64,000 bases of DNA from Sanderia malayensis (Eukaryota; Cnidaria; Scyphozoa; Semaeostomeae; Pelagiidae), in assembly GCA_013076295.1 (NCBI GenBank), contig RQOL01000532.1, positions 620,001 through 684,000 on the forward strand, written 5' to 3'. A model generated the notes under the pieces. It saw only the letters and a list, made by a program, of their open reading frames with translations. It was not told where the DNA came from and did not search any database. A program made the position numbers and the translations under genes. Each line of letters opens with the position of its first letter. Positions within the stretch are counted from its first letter, which is position 1. Below, piece after piece: positions 54,934 to 64,000 of the stretch.

Positions 54934-55738
54934 ATTCAAATTCATTTAATTCAAATTCATTTAATTCAGCAACAAATCACAGTTTACAATTTAGTGTATT
55001 TAAAGCTAAATAGAGGATAACGTAAGATTACATCATAATTTTATAAAAATAGTTGCCTAGGACGCTGAGAGAACCGAAACGGTTTTCGAGCCCAGCGCCC
55101 TATTTAGTGAATAAAAATCTTTACAATAGTGTTGTTATTGGCAAAATGTAATACAAAAGTAGCAAAAAATCATTTTTACAGTGATAATGTAAAAGTAATC
55201 AATAAATTTAGATACGTTTAATATATGATTTATTAATTTCAAAGATTTTGAAAAATTTTTTACAAGCAATCAGAAAATAAAAGAAAATAAAAGAAACAAA
55301 AAAAATCATTTAAAAGAAAAAAATGAAAACGTGATTATTGGGACTGTAGGTATATGGTTGAAAATCAAGAAGAGGGCTAGTTCATTGAAAGTGTTGTTAT
55401 ATTTGTTTAAATTTTTTATCTTTGGAATGAATAAGAAGCAACAGCTAAATCTATTGCAATAACCATTTTCGTAAAAGGTTACAAAACAAAGTTTTGCTTT
55501 TGATTTCTCTTAATTCGAGAGGTAAGCTATTCCAAACTTTTACTCCATTATGTGTAATAAATCTTTTTTTTGTAATTAGTTCTAACCATTGGAGTTGCAA
55601 AATGTTTTTTAGTAGCCTGGCGGATACGATAGCCGTGCTGAGAGGCTGTTTTCTCAAAAAATTGGCAAAATATTGAATTCTGATTATTATTGTTAATGTC
55701 AAACATATGAATAGTATCTTTCCTACCGGTATCATATA
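54934..55738 (-). mobile_element. 5'-truncated LINE tail
   Basis: The minus-strand frame 55735-55451 ends in HNGVKVWNSLPLELREIKS and LLRKWLLQ, the typical C-terminus of CR1/L2/Jockey-type LINE RTs. A 3' untranslated stretch follows down to ~54934, with repeated aattcatttaattc. Inserted in the inverted Polinton copy. Confidence 0.75.
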
Positions 55739-55739
55739 C

Positions 55740-56195
55740 TACAAATCACAATAGTGGAATGATGTCTCTACTTATAATGAAGTTACAACAAACAGCAGAC
55801 ACTCTTTAATGTAAGTTTACATCCTTTCGAAAGAACATACATCCAATCATGCTACATTTTGCAACAATCATTAACGGACGAGTTAACGTTACAATTCTAT
55901 TGGTTAGTGTTATGTACTTATTCAAGCTATAGGTCTGATCCATTGAGTAATAGATGTCTCACAAGTATATTGCTTAGATGAATAAAATAATGTTGGATTT
56001 ATAGGATTATCCTCATCATCATGATGCTTGATACATATTTGTTGAAGTTGTAGTTTCTCTAAGAGAGAAAAGACTATGTTGTTTGGAGCAAAATATCGTA
56101 CATAGGTATCAAGTTGTATATCATAAAACGACAGCTTCCTCGATACTCGTTTCTTGCCAATTTCACCAAGGTAGTTGCTTTCTAGGCACTGTTCT
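55740..56195 (-). pseudogene. Inverted copies of the two Polinton ORFs at 46.9-47.3 kb
   Basis: 55740-55906 matches 47145-47300 and 55907-56195 matches 46870-47130 (for example tttcgaaagaacatacatcc, ccattgagtaatagatgtc). Both contain stops. Similarity ends after gttgctttctag at ~56187. Confidence 0.65.
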
Positions 56196-56221
56196 TCAAT
56201 CTGAAGTAGTTGCGTAGGTAG

Positions 56222-58360
56222 TTGCTTTCTGCCATTGGTGATTTACTTGTTACCATTTCTGCCAGGATTCGCTATCTGAGCTGCGAAAATCTTGTTGCAA
56301 TACGTGTCAGCAACGAGGCAAAATTGGACAAGAAATGCAGAAATAGATATGATAAACATCACTACGAGAGAGCTTCAAGGAAAAGAAAACAATTAATCAA
56401 TGATACTTCCAATGTTGTGTCTCCACCAAAAGCAGACTCAGATAGTGCTATCAGAGAAGGAATCGTTCTTGCAGAGATCGTGGATTATTTGAAGAGTTCT
56501 AATGAATCATCGGCAGCTATTCCAGTGTATAAGCTCAGTGATATCAGATCTTTATATTCCCAACGACTGAAGCAGTATAGTATGGCTCTCCAGATGTTTG
56601 CATTGAGAAGATTCACAGTACGCGCTTGAAAGAAAAGACTCTCAGCCGTATTCCAGAGCTACATGAGAATAGAAAAGGAAGAGATATCATACTTACTTTT
56701 AAGGAAGAAATTGGATCTGCTATTTATACAGCATGTAAAAAGGACTGCGAAGAGGATGGAATTTGCTTGTCATCTGCAGCAAAAATCGTCAGAAAGCAAA
56801 TACTTGAACAAGATCGTGCAGATGAGAAAGGTTTATTTGCCAAAGGTTGCCAAGAAGCATCAGTCCCCAGGTCATTTGTTACTTTGATAAGCACGATAAT
56901 TGGTGGCACAAATATGGCAACTACTGACAATGTAGCAACTGCCGAAATTAAAATTGCACTGACCATTTCACAGATGATTCAGCTCAATGTTGTTAAGCAC
57001 AAGCGCCGTAAGAGTTTTAAAGAAGGTCTTTTCACAACAGCTGCAGTGGACGATATTGACCGCAACCCTTCTTCGACCACTGCAGTAAAAGCATTTCATG
57101 GTACCATTATCTCTATTTTTCAGCATCCTGATACAGCTTTGGAGCCCATGCAAACCGATTTAAAAGTTGACATCGAAAATTCATATACAAAGATAGAGCT
57201 ACCAGAATCCTACACTCTTTCACCGACCAAAAAAAAATCCTGAAAAATATCCATTACAAGCTGTAAACTGGAATAACGAGTCCACTCATGAAGCTAAGGA
57301 TGATATGAATGATTGGTTAAATCACTTGGTGCACCTAAATGAAGAGGACAGCACGAGTGACATCAAAGATCATTTCTCTTGGTCAGCCTTTCACTCAAAA
57401 AATCTGCAATTAGTCCTGTCAAATCTACCTCAAAGCTGCTACCACTACTAAACGAAAGCGTAAACTCAACTGCTATGTTGCGACATATCATGGGAGTTGT
57501 AAAGAAGATTTTGTTGAAGCTCAACCAACAACAAGCCGTAGTATTAACCCAGACCAGCCCGTATATGCCCTTGGGAACCAAGTTCAGTGGATGTACCCTG
57601 AAGTGTATGGAGAGAGTAACGTTGTAATGATGATGAAGCATTGCATATAGAGTTGGCTTTGTTAAACACAATTGGTGATTGGCTTGAAGGTGGTGGCTGG
57701 GTGGAAATCCTTGCAAAAACTGAAGTAAATACGCCTGGAAGAGCTGAATCGTTTCTCTCCGGTAGCCAAGTTAAACGTTCAAGATATGCCCATCAGGTTT
57801 CTTGCGCAGCTCTTTCTCTTCTTTCTTCAAGAGGCCTTCAAGCGCTGTGAATCTGGTCTCCCTTTTGATACATGGTTGCTGAAGAATTCGAAGGAATCTA
57901 TGCAATTCAAATACTGGGTGACGGTGACAAATCTTGAATTGATTCTACTTCTGCTCGTCAAAAATATCAGAGGGTCAAACTTCCAAGTGTTCGTGAACGC
58001 CTTGGAGCAAATAGCACCATGGATGTTCTCTTTGGACTACACTCATTATTCACGCTGGCTTACAGTCTTTATCAATGACATAAAGCGGCTCTCAGCAAAG
58101 CACCCAGCAGTCCACGAAGAATTTAAAAGAGGCCATTTCACAGCAAAAAATAGCTGCAGGAAATTGTCAAGCATATCAGAAGACCAGGCCCACGAGCAGA
58201 ACAATGAATTGGTGAGGATCGACGGAGGTGCTATAGGAATTCTCGACAATCACATATCAATGATGAAATGTATCGTAGCACGCCCGGAAATTTCTCGCCT
58301 ATTGCATTTATTTGAAATTGAGGGGGGTAGAAATGAAGAAGATCTTTGCCACTCAGGGGT
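56222..58360 (+). pseudogene. Repeated cnidarian-type protein of unknown function, frameshifted
   Basis: Successive pieces in order: 56222-56629 (KCRNRYDKHHYERASRKRKQ), 56626-57243 (SIYTACKKDCEEDG-like, VPRSFVTLISTIIGG, TISQMIQLNVVKHKRR), then in other frames YALGNQVQWMYPEVYGE (~57555), LNTIGDWLEGGGWVEILAKT (~57661), QVKRSRYAHQV (~57770) and 57860-58330 (VTNLELILLLLV, APWMFSLDYTHYSRWLTVFI, DQAHEQNNELVRIDGGAIG). I have seen such sequences as large multigene families in coral genomes, where they behave like transposable elements, but I know no function. At least four frame breaks. The element duplication ctttgccactcaggggttcag occurs twice at its end. Confidence 0.5.
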
Positions 58361-58379
58361 TCAGCAATATTGCTTAGGT

Positions 58380-58562
58380 CTTTGCCACTCAGGGGTTCAG
58401 TAGTATTGTGTAAAAATGTTGAACCATGCGTATTTTGCTAGAAAATGTTGAAATCCAGTGACCCTCGTAAGAGCTGTGAGAAGAATAGCCCTTGTCAGCA
58501 TTGACGGCTACGAGAACTTCATACTTACCTGACGGGGAAGAAAACATGATGAACAAGGTGAA
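58380..58562 (+). pseudogene. U1: Solitary relic of the 5S-U1 unit with canonical U1 arm
   Basis: Matches the spacer upstream of U1 (actcaggggttcag, gttgaaatccagtgaccctcg, gagaagaatagcc) and the first 42 nt of U1 from 58521: ATACTTACCTGACGGGGAAG and CATGATGAACAAGGTG. The U1 body stops abruptly at 58562. It lies 16 kb from the array in the same orientation. Its 5' arm is fully canonical, unlike all array copies. Confidence 0.85.
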
Positions 58563-58676
58563 ATAGTTTATATAATTTATGTAATATTTGTATCTTTGAT
58601 CTTCACAGATTGATGACAGTGCTCAATGCATACTCAGAGCGTTTATAGTAAACAAACAAAGAAAAACTCTTTTATT

Positions 58677-58724
58677 CTGCTACTGGCAGTTTCATGTCTT
58701 ACTTTAAGACAATCCTCAGGCAAC
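58677..58724 (-). ncRNA. Hammerhead motif, left inverted copy
   Basis: Exact inverse of the motif at 59473-59519, so the minus strand can form the same fold. Same family as the motif at 3372-3415. Confidence 0.65.
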
Positions 58725-58772
58725 TAAAAAGATTCGCAAATAATATGGTTCAACCCACCTTTTAATAACAAC

Positions 58773-59393
58773 GTGGAAACAAATGTTGGCAGATGCTTTC
58801 TCAACATGATACAAATTCATTTTCCACAAGGTCATAAGCTCCATAAGATTTTTAACAAAAACACTGTTAAAGTCAGCTATAGCTGCATGCCGAACATCAA
58901 ATCAGTCATCAACGCCCATAGCAAAAAAGTTTTGTCATCTCAACCGCAACCCGACGAAAGAACGTGCAACTGCATTCGTAAAGAAAGCTGCCCCATGAGC
59001 CAGAACTGCTTGGTGTCGAATATCGTTTATGAAGCCACTTTAACAACAAGTCTACCCGGATACGGAGAGAAAAAGTACATCGGTCTCTGCGAATCAACGT
59101 TCAAGACACGGTATAGTGCACATAAAACATCTTTCAATCTTGAAAAATACCGTAATAAGACAACGCTTTCAACAGAGGTGTGGCGAATCAAAGATGGTGG
59201 TGGGATCCCAAGCATTGTTTGGAGAGTCATCAGGAAGTCTAAAGCGTTCACTCCAGAATCAGGTCGTTGTGCACTCTGTGAAGCTGAGAAATTTGAAATC
59301 ATTAATTTCCCTGGAAGCAACCTGCTGAATAAGCGATCCGAAATCATGGGCAAGTGTCGACATCAGCGCAAATTCGAACTTGAGCTTTGTTGA
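58773..59393 (+). CDS. Penelope-like protein C-terminus with GIY-YIG endonuclease
   Basis: 206 open codons, starting after the left inverted repeat. FNKNTVKVSYSCMPN is the linker region after RT in Penelope proteins. A Cys cluster (CNCIRKESCPMSQNC) precedes the nuclease, as in EN+ Penelope elements. The nuclease core shows IVYEATL and KKYIGLCESTFKTRY (GIY-YIG-like strands and the following Arg), then HKTSF. The intact enzyme nicks target DNA to prime reverse transcription. RT is absent, so the copy is dead although this part of the frame is open. The Met at 58773 is internal to the ancestral protein. Confidence 0.88.
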   Translation: METNVGRCFLNMIQIHFPQGHKLHKIFNKNTVKVSYSCMPNIKSVINAHSKKVLSSQPQPDERTCNCIRKESCPMSQNCLVSNIVYEATLTTSLPGYGEKKYIGLCESTFKTRYSAHKTSFNLEKYRNKTTLSTEVWRIKDGGGIPSIVWRVIRKSKAFTPESGRCALCEAEKFEIINFPGSNLLNKRSEIMGKCRHQRKFELELC

Positions 59394-59472
59394 GACGAAC
59401 AGATCTGACGTCGATTTCGAAAACGAAATCATTGGAACGTTTTTAGTTTGTTATTGTAACGAATCTTTTTAG

Positions 59473-59519
59473 TTGCCTGAGGATTGTCTTAAAGTAAGAC
59501 ATGAAACTGCCAGTAGCAG
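59473..59519 (+). ncRNA. Hammerhead ribozyme motif, right copy
   Basis: Order on the + strand: TTGC (stem I), CTGAGGA (core), stem II TGTCTTA-AAG-TAAGACA, GAAA (core), stem III ACT-GCC-AGT sharing the core A, cleavage base A (triplet GTA), GCAG (stem I partner); TTTT upstream and AAAA downstream can extend stem I. As at 3.4 kb, T lies opposite T at the base of stem II. Stem II has entirely different but still complementary bases compared with the 3.4-kb motif. Confidence 0.72.
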
Positions 59520-59553
59520 AATAAAAGAGTTTTTCTTTGTTTGTTTACTATAA

Positions 59554-61450
59554 TTTATGTAAGAAATTTTACAGTAAAATGTCAATCATTTTAGCTAAAA
59601 GCGAAGCAAAGGAAAAATAATTTATATAAGGATTCGTTATGATATCAAAGTAACTTTACCGACTGAGGATTACGCAAAAATATAACATGTTGTAGAAAAA
59701 TCCCGTGAGAACCAGTTCATTAAATTTAAACAACAACTGCATGTCAAATTCGATAAACTTAAAGAGGAACAAACTGATACACATCGAACAGAAAAGACTA
59801 AAGTTGATAATTCTCAATTCCTGCCTGTCATGAATTGTTGTTAGAATTTTTGTAGCCAGATAAATTAATTAACGTTTAGGTGACAAGAAGCCAAATCAAT
59901 GGCGGGGCGCCACTATCTATGCGAAAATGACTTAACATGTTATAGCATAGGAACGCGAAGACGGCAGTCGTGGGGTGGTTTTCTGTCTTTGAACTTCCAC
60001 CGTCATATAGGGCCAGGGCGCACTATCCTCTGGATTAACTTTGTCAAACCCGATATTCCCTCACTAGTTAGACAGCCTGATCACATCACAAATATGAACA
60101 TAATGACCATATGCACTCTGCAATCAGATATGAACGTTGTGTTCATATCTGGTATACGTGTTATAGAGTGTCCTTTTTACATGAAGTACATAGTATGTTG
60201 GGTGGTTGCACAGATTCTTCTTCTTCTGTTGTTTTTGTAATGGCGGCGATTGGCCTAGTTGCAAATTGTACATTGTATTGTAGGTAGTATTAAATGATTT
60301 TTATGTAGAGTTGTAAATTATAGGATTCGCATTTAAATAATAGAACATTCTTGAAGAAGTTTAAGCATTTTGGCTTTTTCCAAGAGCTGGATGAATGGGC
60401 AAATAATGCTTTACCTCCTGCACAAAAAACGAAACGAAGAACTGAAGAAGAAATCCCACGTTCATTGAGGTTTAATAGAGATGTTGAAATTAGACATTAC
60501 AATGGGAAAATCCTGCAAGGGTTTACAAACGTGGAAAGGCTACTGGGATAAAAGAATCTAATGGTATAATTACACCAAATTTAATTTCTAATAAGCTTAG
60601 ATACATAAACATAACCTAATAATAGGAAGCAAAATCGTTTTAATTTCAATTGAGTGATAAACGTGTTTTGACATTTTTAAGCAAGCTCTGATGCAAGTTA
60701 TAGTGATAATTTTGATGAAGTGCCCGGAGCACATTGAATATTCCATCTATAGGCAAATACATACTTTATAATACATTTTTTGTATTGATTTAATTTGTTA
60801 AATTTCACATTGATGGTTGCTTTGAACATGAAACTATGAGTAACACCAAAATTGGGTTTTTCTATTCTCATGCTGCAATTAAGTGCAAACATTGATAGAC
60901 TACCCAGCTCTTCTTCCTGATATCAAGTGAATTTCTTGTAGCAACATCAAGCTCAATGCACAATTGCATGTCAGGGTATTCATGGCAAATCATTGATGTA
61001 GCATTTTATTTTGTCTTGATGTCTAGTGTTTAGGCTTACAAATGCTTAAATTTTAAATATTCCTATCTCAAACTGTTCATGGAAGGTTATTGTGGAACTG
61101 GAAAGGTTGGGAACAGAGTTTCCTTCTTTGAAAAAAGAAACACAGTGGTAAATGATAAAGAAAACATTGAATGAAAGTTGGCCTTAAGTCAGAGAAAGCT
61201 TACTTCAACATAATATGCTTGCTTAGTGATTGATCCCAGATAATGCTGCCATTTGCAGAAACTGCAACATTCTTGATGCAAGTATTTGGTGCATGTCATG
61301 CCTTAAGCTTTTTTGCACTGAATGTGAGAGTAAACTTCATTGAAAGTTAGCTTTTCTCAAGAGACACTGTTGGCTTAATGGCTATTCCCAACAAATAAGA
61401 AATGGATTTACAGTAGTTGAGAGAGTGATATTTGTATAGTTGGTCTTGTG
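59554..61450. other. No recognised gene
   Basis: AT-rich. Short open frames at 59899-60240 (113 codons) and 60351-60551 (66 codons, ELDEWANNALPPAQKTKRR) have no family I recognise; the latter has a composition compatible with a real exon or a repeat fragment but nothing supports it. Confidence 0.4.
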
Positions 61451-61454
61451 ATTA

Positions 61455-61629
61455 CAGTCTACTTTCGATAAGTGGAACCCCGGATAAGTGGAACTTTTGT
61501 TTAATGGAACCAATTTCTCTGGTCCCTTGGATTTGCATCAACGAACCTATAATTCGGATAAGTGGAACATTCGATAAGTGGGACCATTTTTTCGGTTCCG
61601 TGCAGGTTCCACTTACCGAGAGTATACTG
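61455..61629. mobile_element. Tc1/mariner-type (pogo/Tigger-like) MITE
   Basis: 175 bp; ends CAGTCTACTTTCGATAAGTG and its near-inverse CACTTACCGAGAGTATACTG, flanked by TA on both sides. Internal gataagtggaac motifs repeat the end sequence. CAG ends with TA duplication fit the pogo/Tigger group. Confidence 0.8.
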
Positions 61630-61639
61630 TAATCAATTG

Positions 61640-62520
61640 AGCAACGAAATTGCTCGGTAAACTCGGTAAGCCGGCCAGTAAATCTCGTAACGCACCTATG
61701 TTACATTTTCAGTTCTTTAGATCGTGAGACATTCTGAAAGCTATCGTGTTTCTCAGATACGTCAAGAAATAGAGTAAAGCCGAAGAAATCAATGTTTTCA
61801 AGGAAGATTGCTTTGAAACATGTGATTGAAAAATATAACACCACAACGAAGCTGGCAAGCAATGCAATGCTACGTTGATGTTATTTATGGAGACGTCATT
61901 TGTGGCAAATTTCCCTGGAATAATGAGGATGGTTCGTTTCAATGATTGACTTAAATTACTTAATTATGTCCCCGTATTCCTAAAAAAGACCACTGTTAAT
62001 AAGCACGTGATGAAATAATTTAACGTATAAAAATCAGTTGCTTTGAAGATTCGCTAATGCTCATGCTCCTTTCAACCCCACGTACAGTGGGTTAGCTCGC
62101 TACGCTCGCTTGTCTATCTATTATCAAGAAACATTGACTGATATATTATATTGATAAGCATGTGCTGGTAAAACGATGTAGGGAAGAGCTCTCTTGTGCA
62201 CTGAAAAAATGTCAGTTGTATAAAGAGAAAGTGAAAGTGGCAGAGTTGAAAATTGTAAAAATTGACAATAGAATTCAAGATTAACAGCATAATTTCGTGT
62301 TTTACTATGCAAATATCTTGCTTATTAATGCAATTTGTGCTTATGTTGGCTTAACTTTTTCTTTGTTAGAAATAAAGAGTTGTGGAAACGACTTTGCTTT
62401 TGGTTCAACTTCATACAGATTTACTAAAAATCCAGTATATGTAAGTGCTTTTAAGTCAATTGTTTTATTATATATAACCTATTATACTTTTCAATTCAAA
62501 AGTAATGATGATCATCTGAC
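61640..62520. other. No recognised gene
   Basis: AT-rich sequence without supported coding or RNA features. Confidence 0.45.
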
Positions 62521-62532
62521 CAAGTTCGCATT

Positions 62533-62719
62533 CAGTGGCGTAGCCAGAGGGTGGAGATTGGGGGGGGGGGGGCAAACAGGCATTTTTTTGGCAAATGAAG
62601 CCTTGTTTTTTTGTCGTACCCCCTACAAAATTTATTGCAGATTTGCACTTTTCTCAGAGACCAACTTTCTGCGAATTGGGGGGTGGCTACCCTCCTTGCC
62701 CCTCCTCGCAACGCTACTG
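62533..62719. mobile_element. hAT-type MITE
   Basis: 187 bp; ends CAGTGGCGTAGC and GCAACGCTACTG are imperfect inverses, with a perfect 8-bp target duplication TTCGCATT (62525-62532, 62720-62727). A run of 14 G lies near the left end. Confidence 0.92.
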
Positions 62720-62727
62720 TTCGCATT

Positions 62728-64000
62728 TGACCAACAGAATTATTATTTGCTGCTCTTTACGGTTTGCTTTGCAACCTCCTTTTGGGATGGTATGTAACGA
62801 TCATTTTTGAATATTTATACTGAATGCCCGTATGTAGGATGGATTGGATTAAATGAAGTCTCATTCAGAAGGCGAAAGAAAACTTTCATTCATAAGTTAA
62901 TTTTTGGAAAAGTGGGAGCTAGTAAGATGTATTTTTGCAATGAGCATGGGGAAAAACTGTTGATAAGGGCGAAGTTAAAATATAAGCCTTGCTAACTTTT
63001 TATTTTGATTATTATTGCAAATTATCTGAGTAATATAAAATATAACGGAAGTTATATTTTTTGGACAAACGAAGCTAGCGCATGCGGTAACGTTCATGAC
63101 GCCCAATCATCTTGTGGGTATGGCCACTATATGTGAAACTAGATGTGAATTATTATCGTGCATAAAGCTATGCACAATAATTTATTGAAAAATGATTCAT
63201 TTCTATCATTGTGAGCATAAAAGCCGTAGAACGTCCTTGGGGTCTGTTGACATTGTTAATTGTGAATAATTGTAAAGAAGAACCTATTTTCACTTCCAAG
63301 TTAGCTATAAATGGGTGAGTCAGCTCTATTTACTTATTCATTACAATTATTACCGCTTTTTTGCTTAAATTCATAATATTTTAGATCTTTAGAAAATGTG
63401 GCGCATAGTCTTTCTAATAAGTGATTGCTGATAAATAAGGAAAACTGCGGGAGATTTGTTTAAGAAAGCCAAGAGTCCTATAAAAAACTGCTTAATTCTA
63501 GAGTATACAAAAATTGTGGTGGGTGAGGAGATACTTTCCATATCTTTCGAAATCAAGTTTACATTACTGGATTTATAAATCGAGTTCCCAACAAAAAAGA
63601 AGGTTTGAAAATCATTTTTACATTTTGACGCAAGAAATTGTTTAAAGATGCAAAAATGAGTCAGAAGATGCACAATAACAAACTTGACATGCTATGAGTC
63701 GCATCCAACTAATCGATGTTTTCTGGAATACGGTGCGCGTTTTGATTATCAAAATTGTACCAGGCAAGTTTTTATTTTCGGATTTGCTTTCTCCAAATTG
63801 TGGTAGCTACAAATGAAAGCTTCATATTTTATAATGACGAATGACCTGAAGTATCGGCAAATAAGCTTCGAACTTCACATTTTTGATTGTTGTTACCAGA
63901 AACAAAGCCAAAAATTGAACAAAGCACAATATGTTATTTTCAGTTATTTGTGGTGATGAAATTATTCCATTGTGAGATGTTCCTAAGAGATTTTGTCTTT
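62728..64000. other. No recognised gene
   Basis: AT-rich DNA to the end of the window. Open frames up to ~94 codons on the minus strand (63389-63673) have no recognisable motif. Confidence 0.45.

Larger units (their letters stand above)
52291..56197 (-). mobile_element. Second, inverted copy of the Polinton structural-gene block
   Basis: Read on the minus strand from 56197 to 52291 this follows the + strand block 46.87-48.66 kb in the same gene order. It has been opened by a LINE tail (54934-55738) and a hAT element (53470-54912), and ends where the foldback element starts. The two blocks therefore form a large, interrupted inverted duplication. Confidence 0.75.
58643..59553 (+). mobile_element. 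5'-truncated Penelope-like element with inverted terminal repeats
   Basis: 911 bp. The ends 58643-58736 and 59460-59553 are 94-bp inverses with, as far as I can see, no mismatch. Between them is only the C-terminal part of the Penelope protein. 5' truncation joined to an inverted terminal repeat is common for Penelope-like elements. Confidence 0.85.

Noticed and set aside
62297..62797. 166-codon + strand ORF with hydrophobic stretches as a membrane protein
   Set aside because: It runs through the hAT-type MITE and its poly-G run; the hydrophobicity comes from T-rich DNA.

Overview
The window is eukaryotic, animal-type DNA: 5S rRNA and U1 snRNA genes of metazoan type, an animal BEL/Pao LTR retrotransposon, LINEs, Penelope-like elements (PLEs) with hammerhead ribozymes, Polinton relics, hAT and other MITEs. 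I see no intact host protein gene. The mixture (EN+ Penelope elements, Polintons, Crypton-like recombinases, CR1/L2-like LINEs with a PHD-finger ORF1) fits a cnidarian, most likely an anthozoan such as a stony coral. That assignment is inference from family composition, not from a marker gene.

Layout. 1-5.4 kb: fragments, namely a 30-bp minisatellite on both sides of a minus-strand ORF with a nuclease-like motif, then a Penelope reverse-transcriptase relic whose left inverted repeat carries a hammerhead ribozyme. 5.43-11.73 kb: a nearly complete BEL/Pao element with both LTRs, TCGG target duplication, Gag with three zinc knuckles, protease, RT, RNase H and integrase, with several frame breaks. 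12.07-12.17 kb: 100 N. 12.17-42.48 kb: the dominant feature, a tandem array of about 725-bp units, each carrying one 5S rRNA gene and one U1 snRNA gene on the + strand (28 5S copies plus one truncated; 25 U1 copies). The array is split by an 11-kb block (21.21-32.25 kb) that landed just upstream of one U1 copy and holds a LINE, a nested MITE, a Crypton-like recombinase relic, a 101-nt poly(A) tract and a 77-bp tandem repeat. 42.5-56.2 kb: two degraded, oppositely oriented copies of a Polinton/adinto-like capsid gene block, with a Gypsy RNase H piece, a long-armed foldback element, a hAT element, a MITE and a LINE tail inserted. 56.2-59.6 kb: a frameshifted cnidarian-type repeated gene of unknown function, a stray piece of the 5S-U1 unit, and a 5'-truncated Penelope element with 94-bp inverted ends containing hammerhead motifs. 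59.6-64 kb: AT-rich DNA with two MITEs.

The most unusual signal is in the U1 genes. All 25 array copies differ from canonical U1 in the 5' splice-site-reading arm: position 7 is G instead of A, and 22 of 25 also have A instead of C at position 9. Read as an anti-splice-site, these RNAs match GC-type donors (GCAAGT). At the same time position 17 is C, so positions 4-8 can pair with 16-20 in a hairpin that every copy preserves. A solitary relic of the same unit at 58.5 kb has the canonical arm (ATACTTACCTG) and G at position 17, so the array state looks derived. Whether these are splice-site-specialised, self-masked or non-functional U1 variants cannot be settled from sequence alone.

Many differences between repeat copies and between the LTRs are single-base indels, and some stretches (14.5-14.7, 39.1-39.5 kb) look like uncorrected read error. 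Frame breaks should therefore be read with caution.
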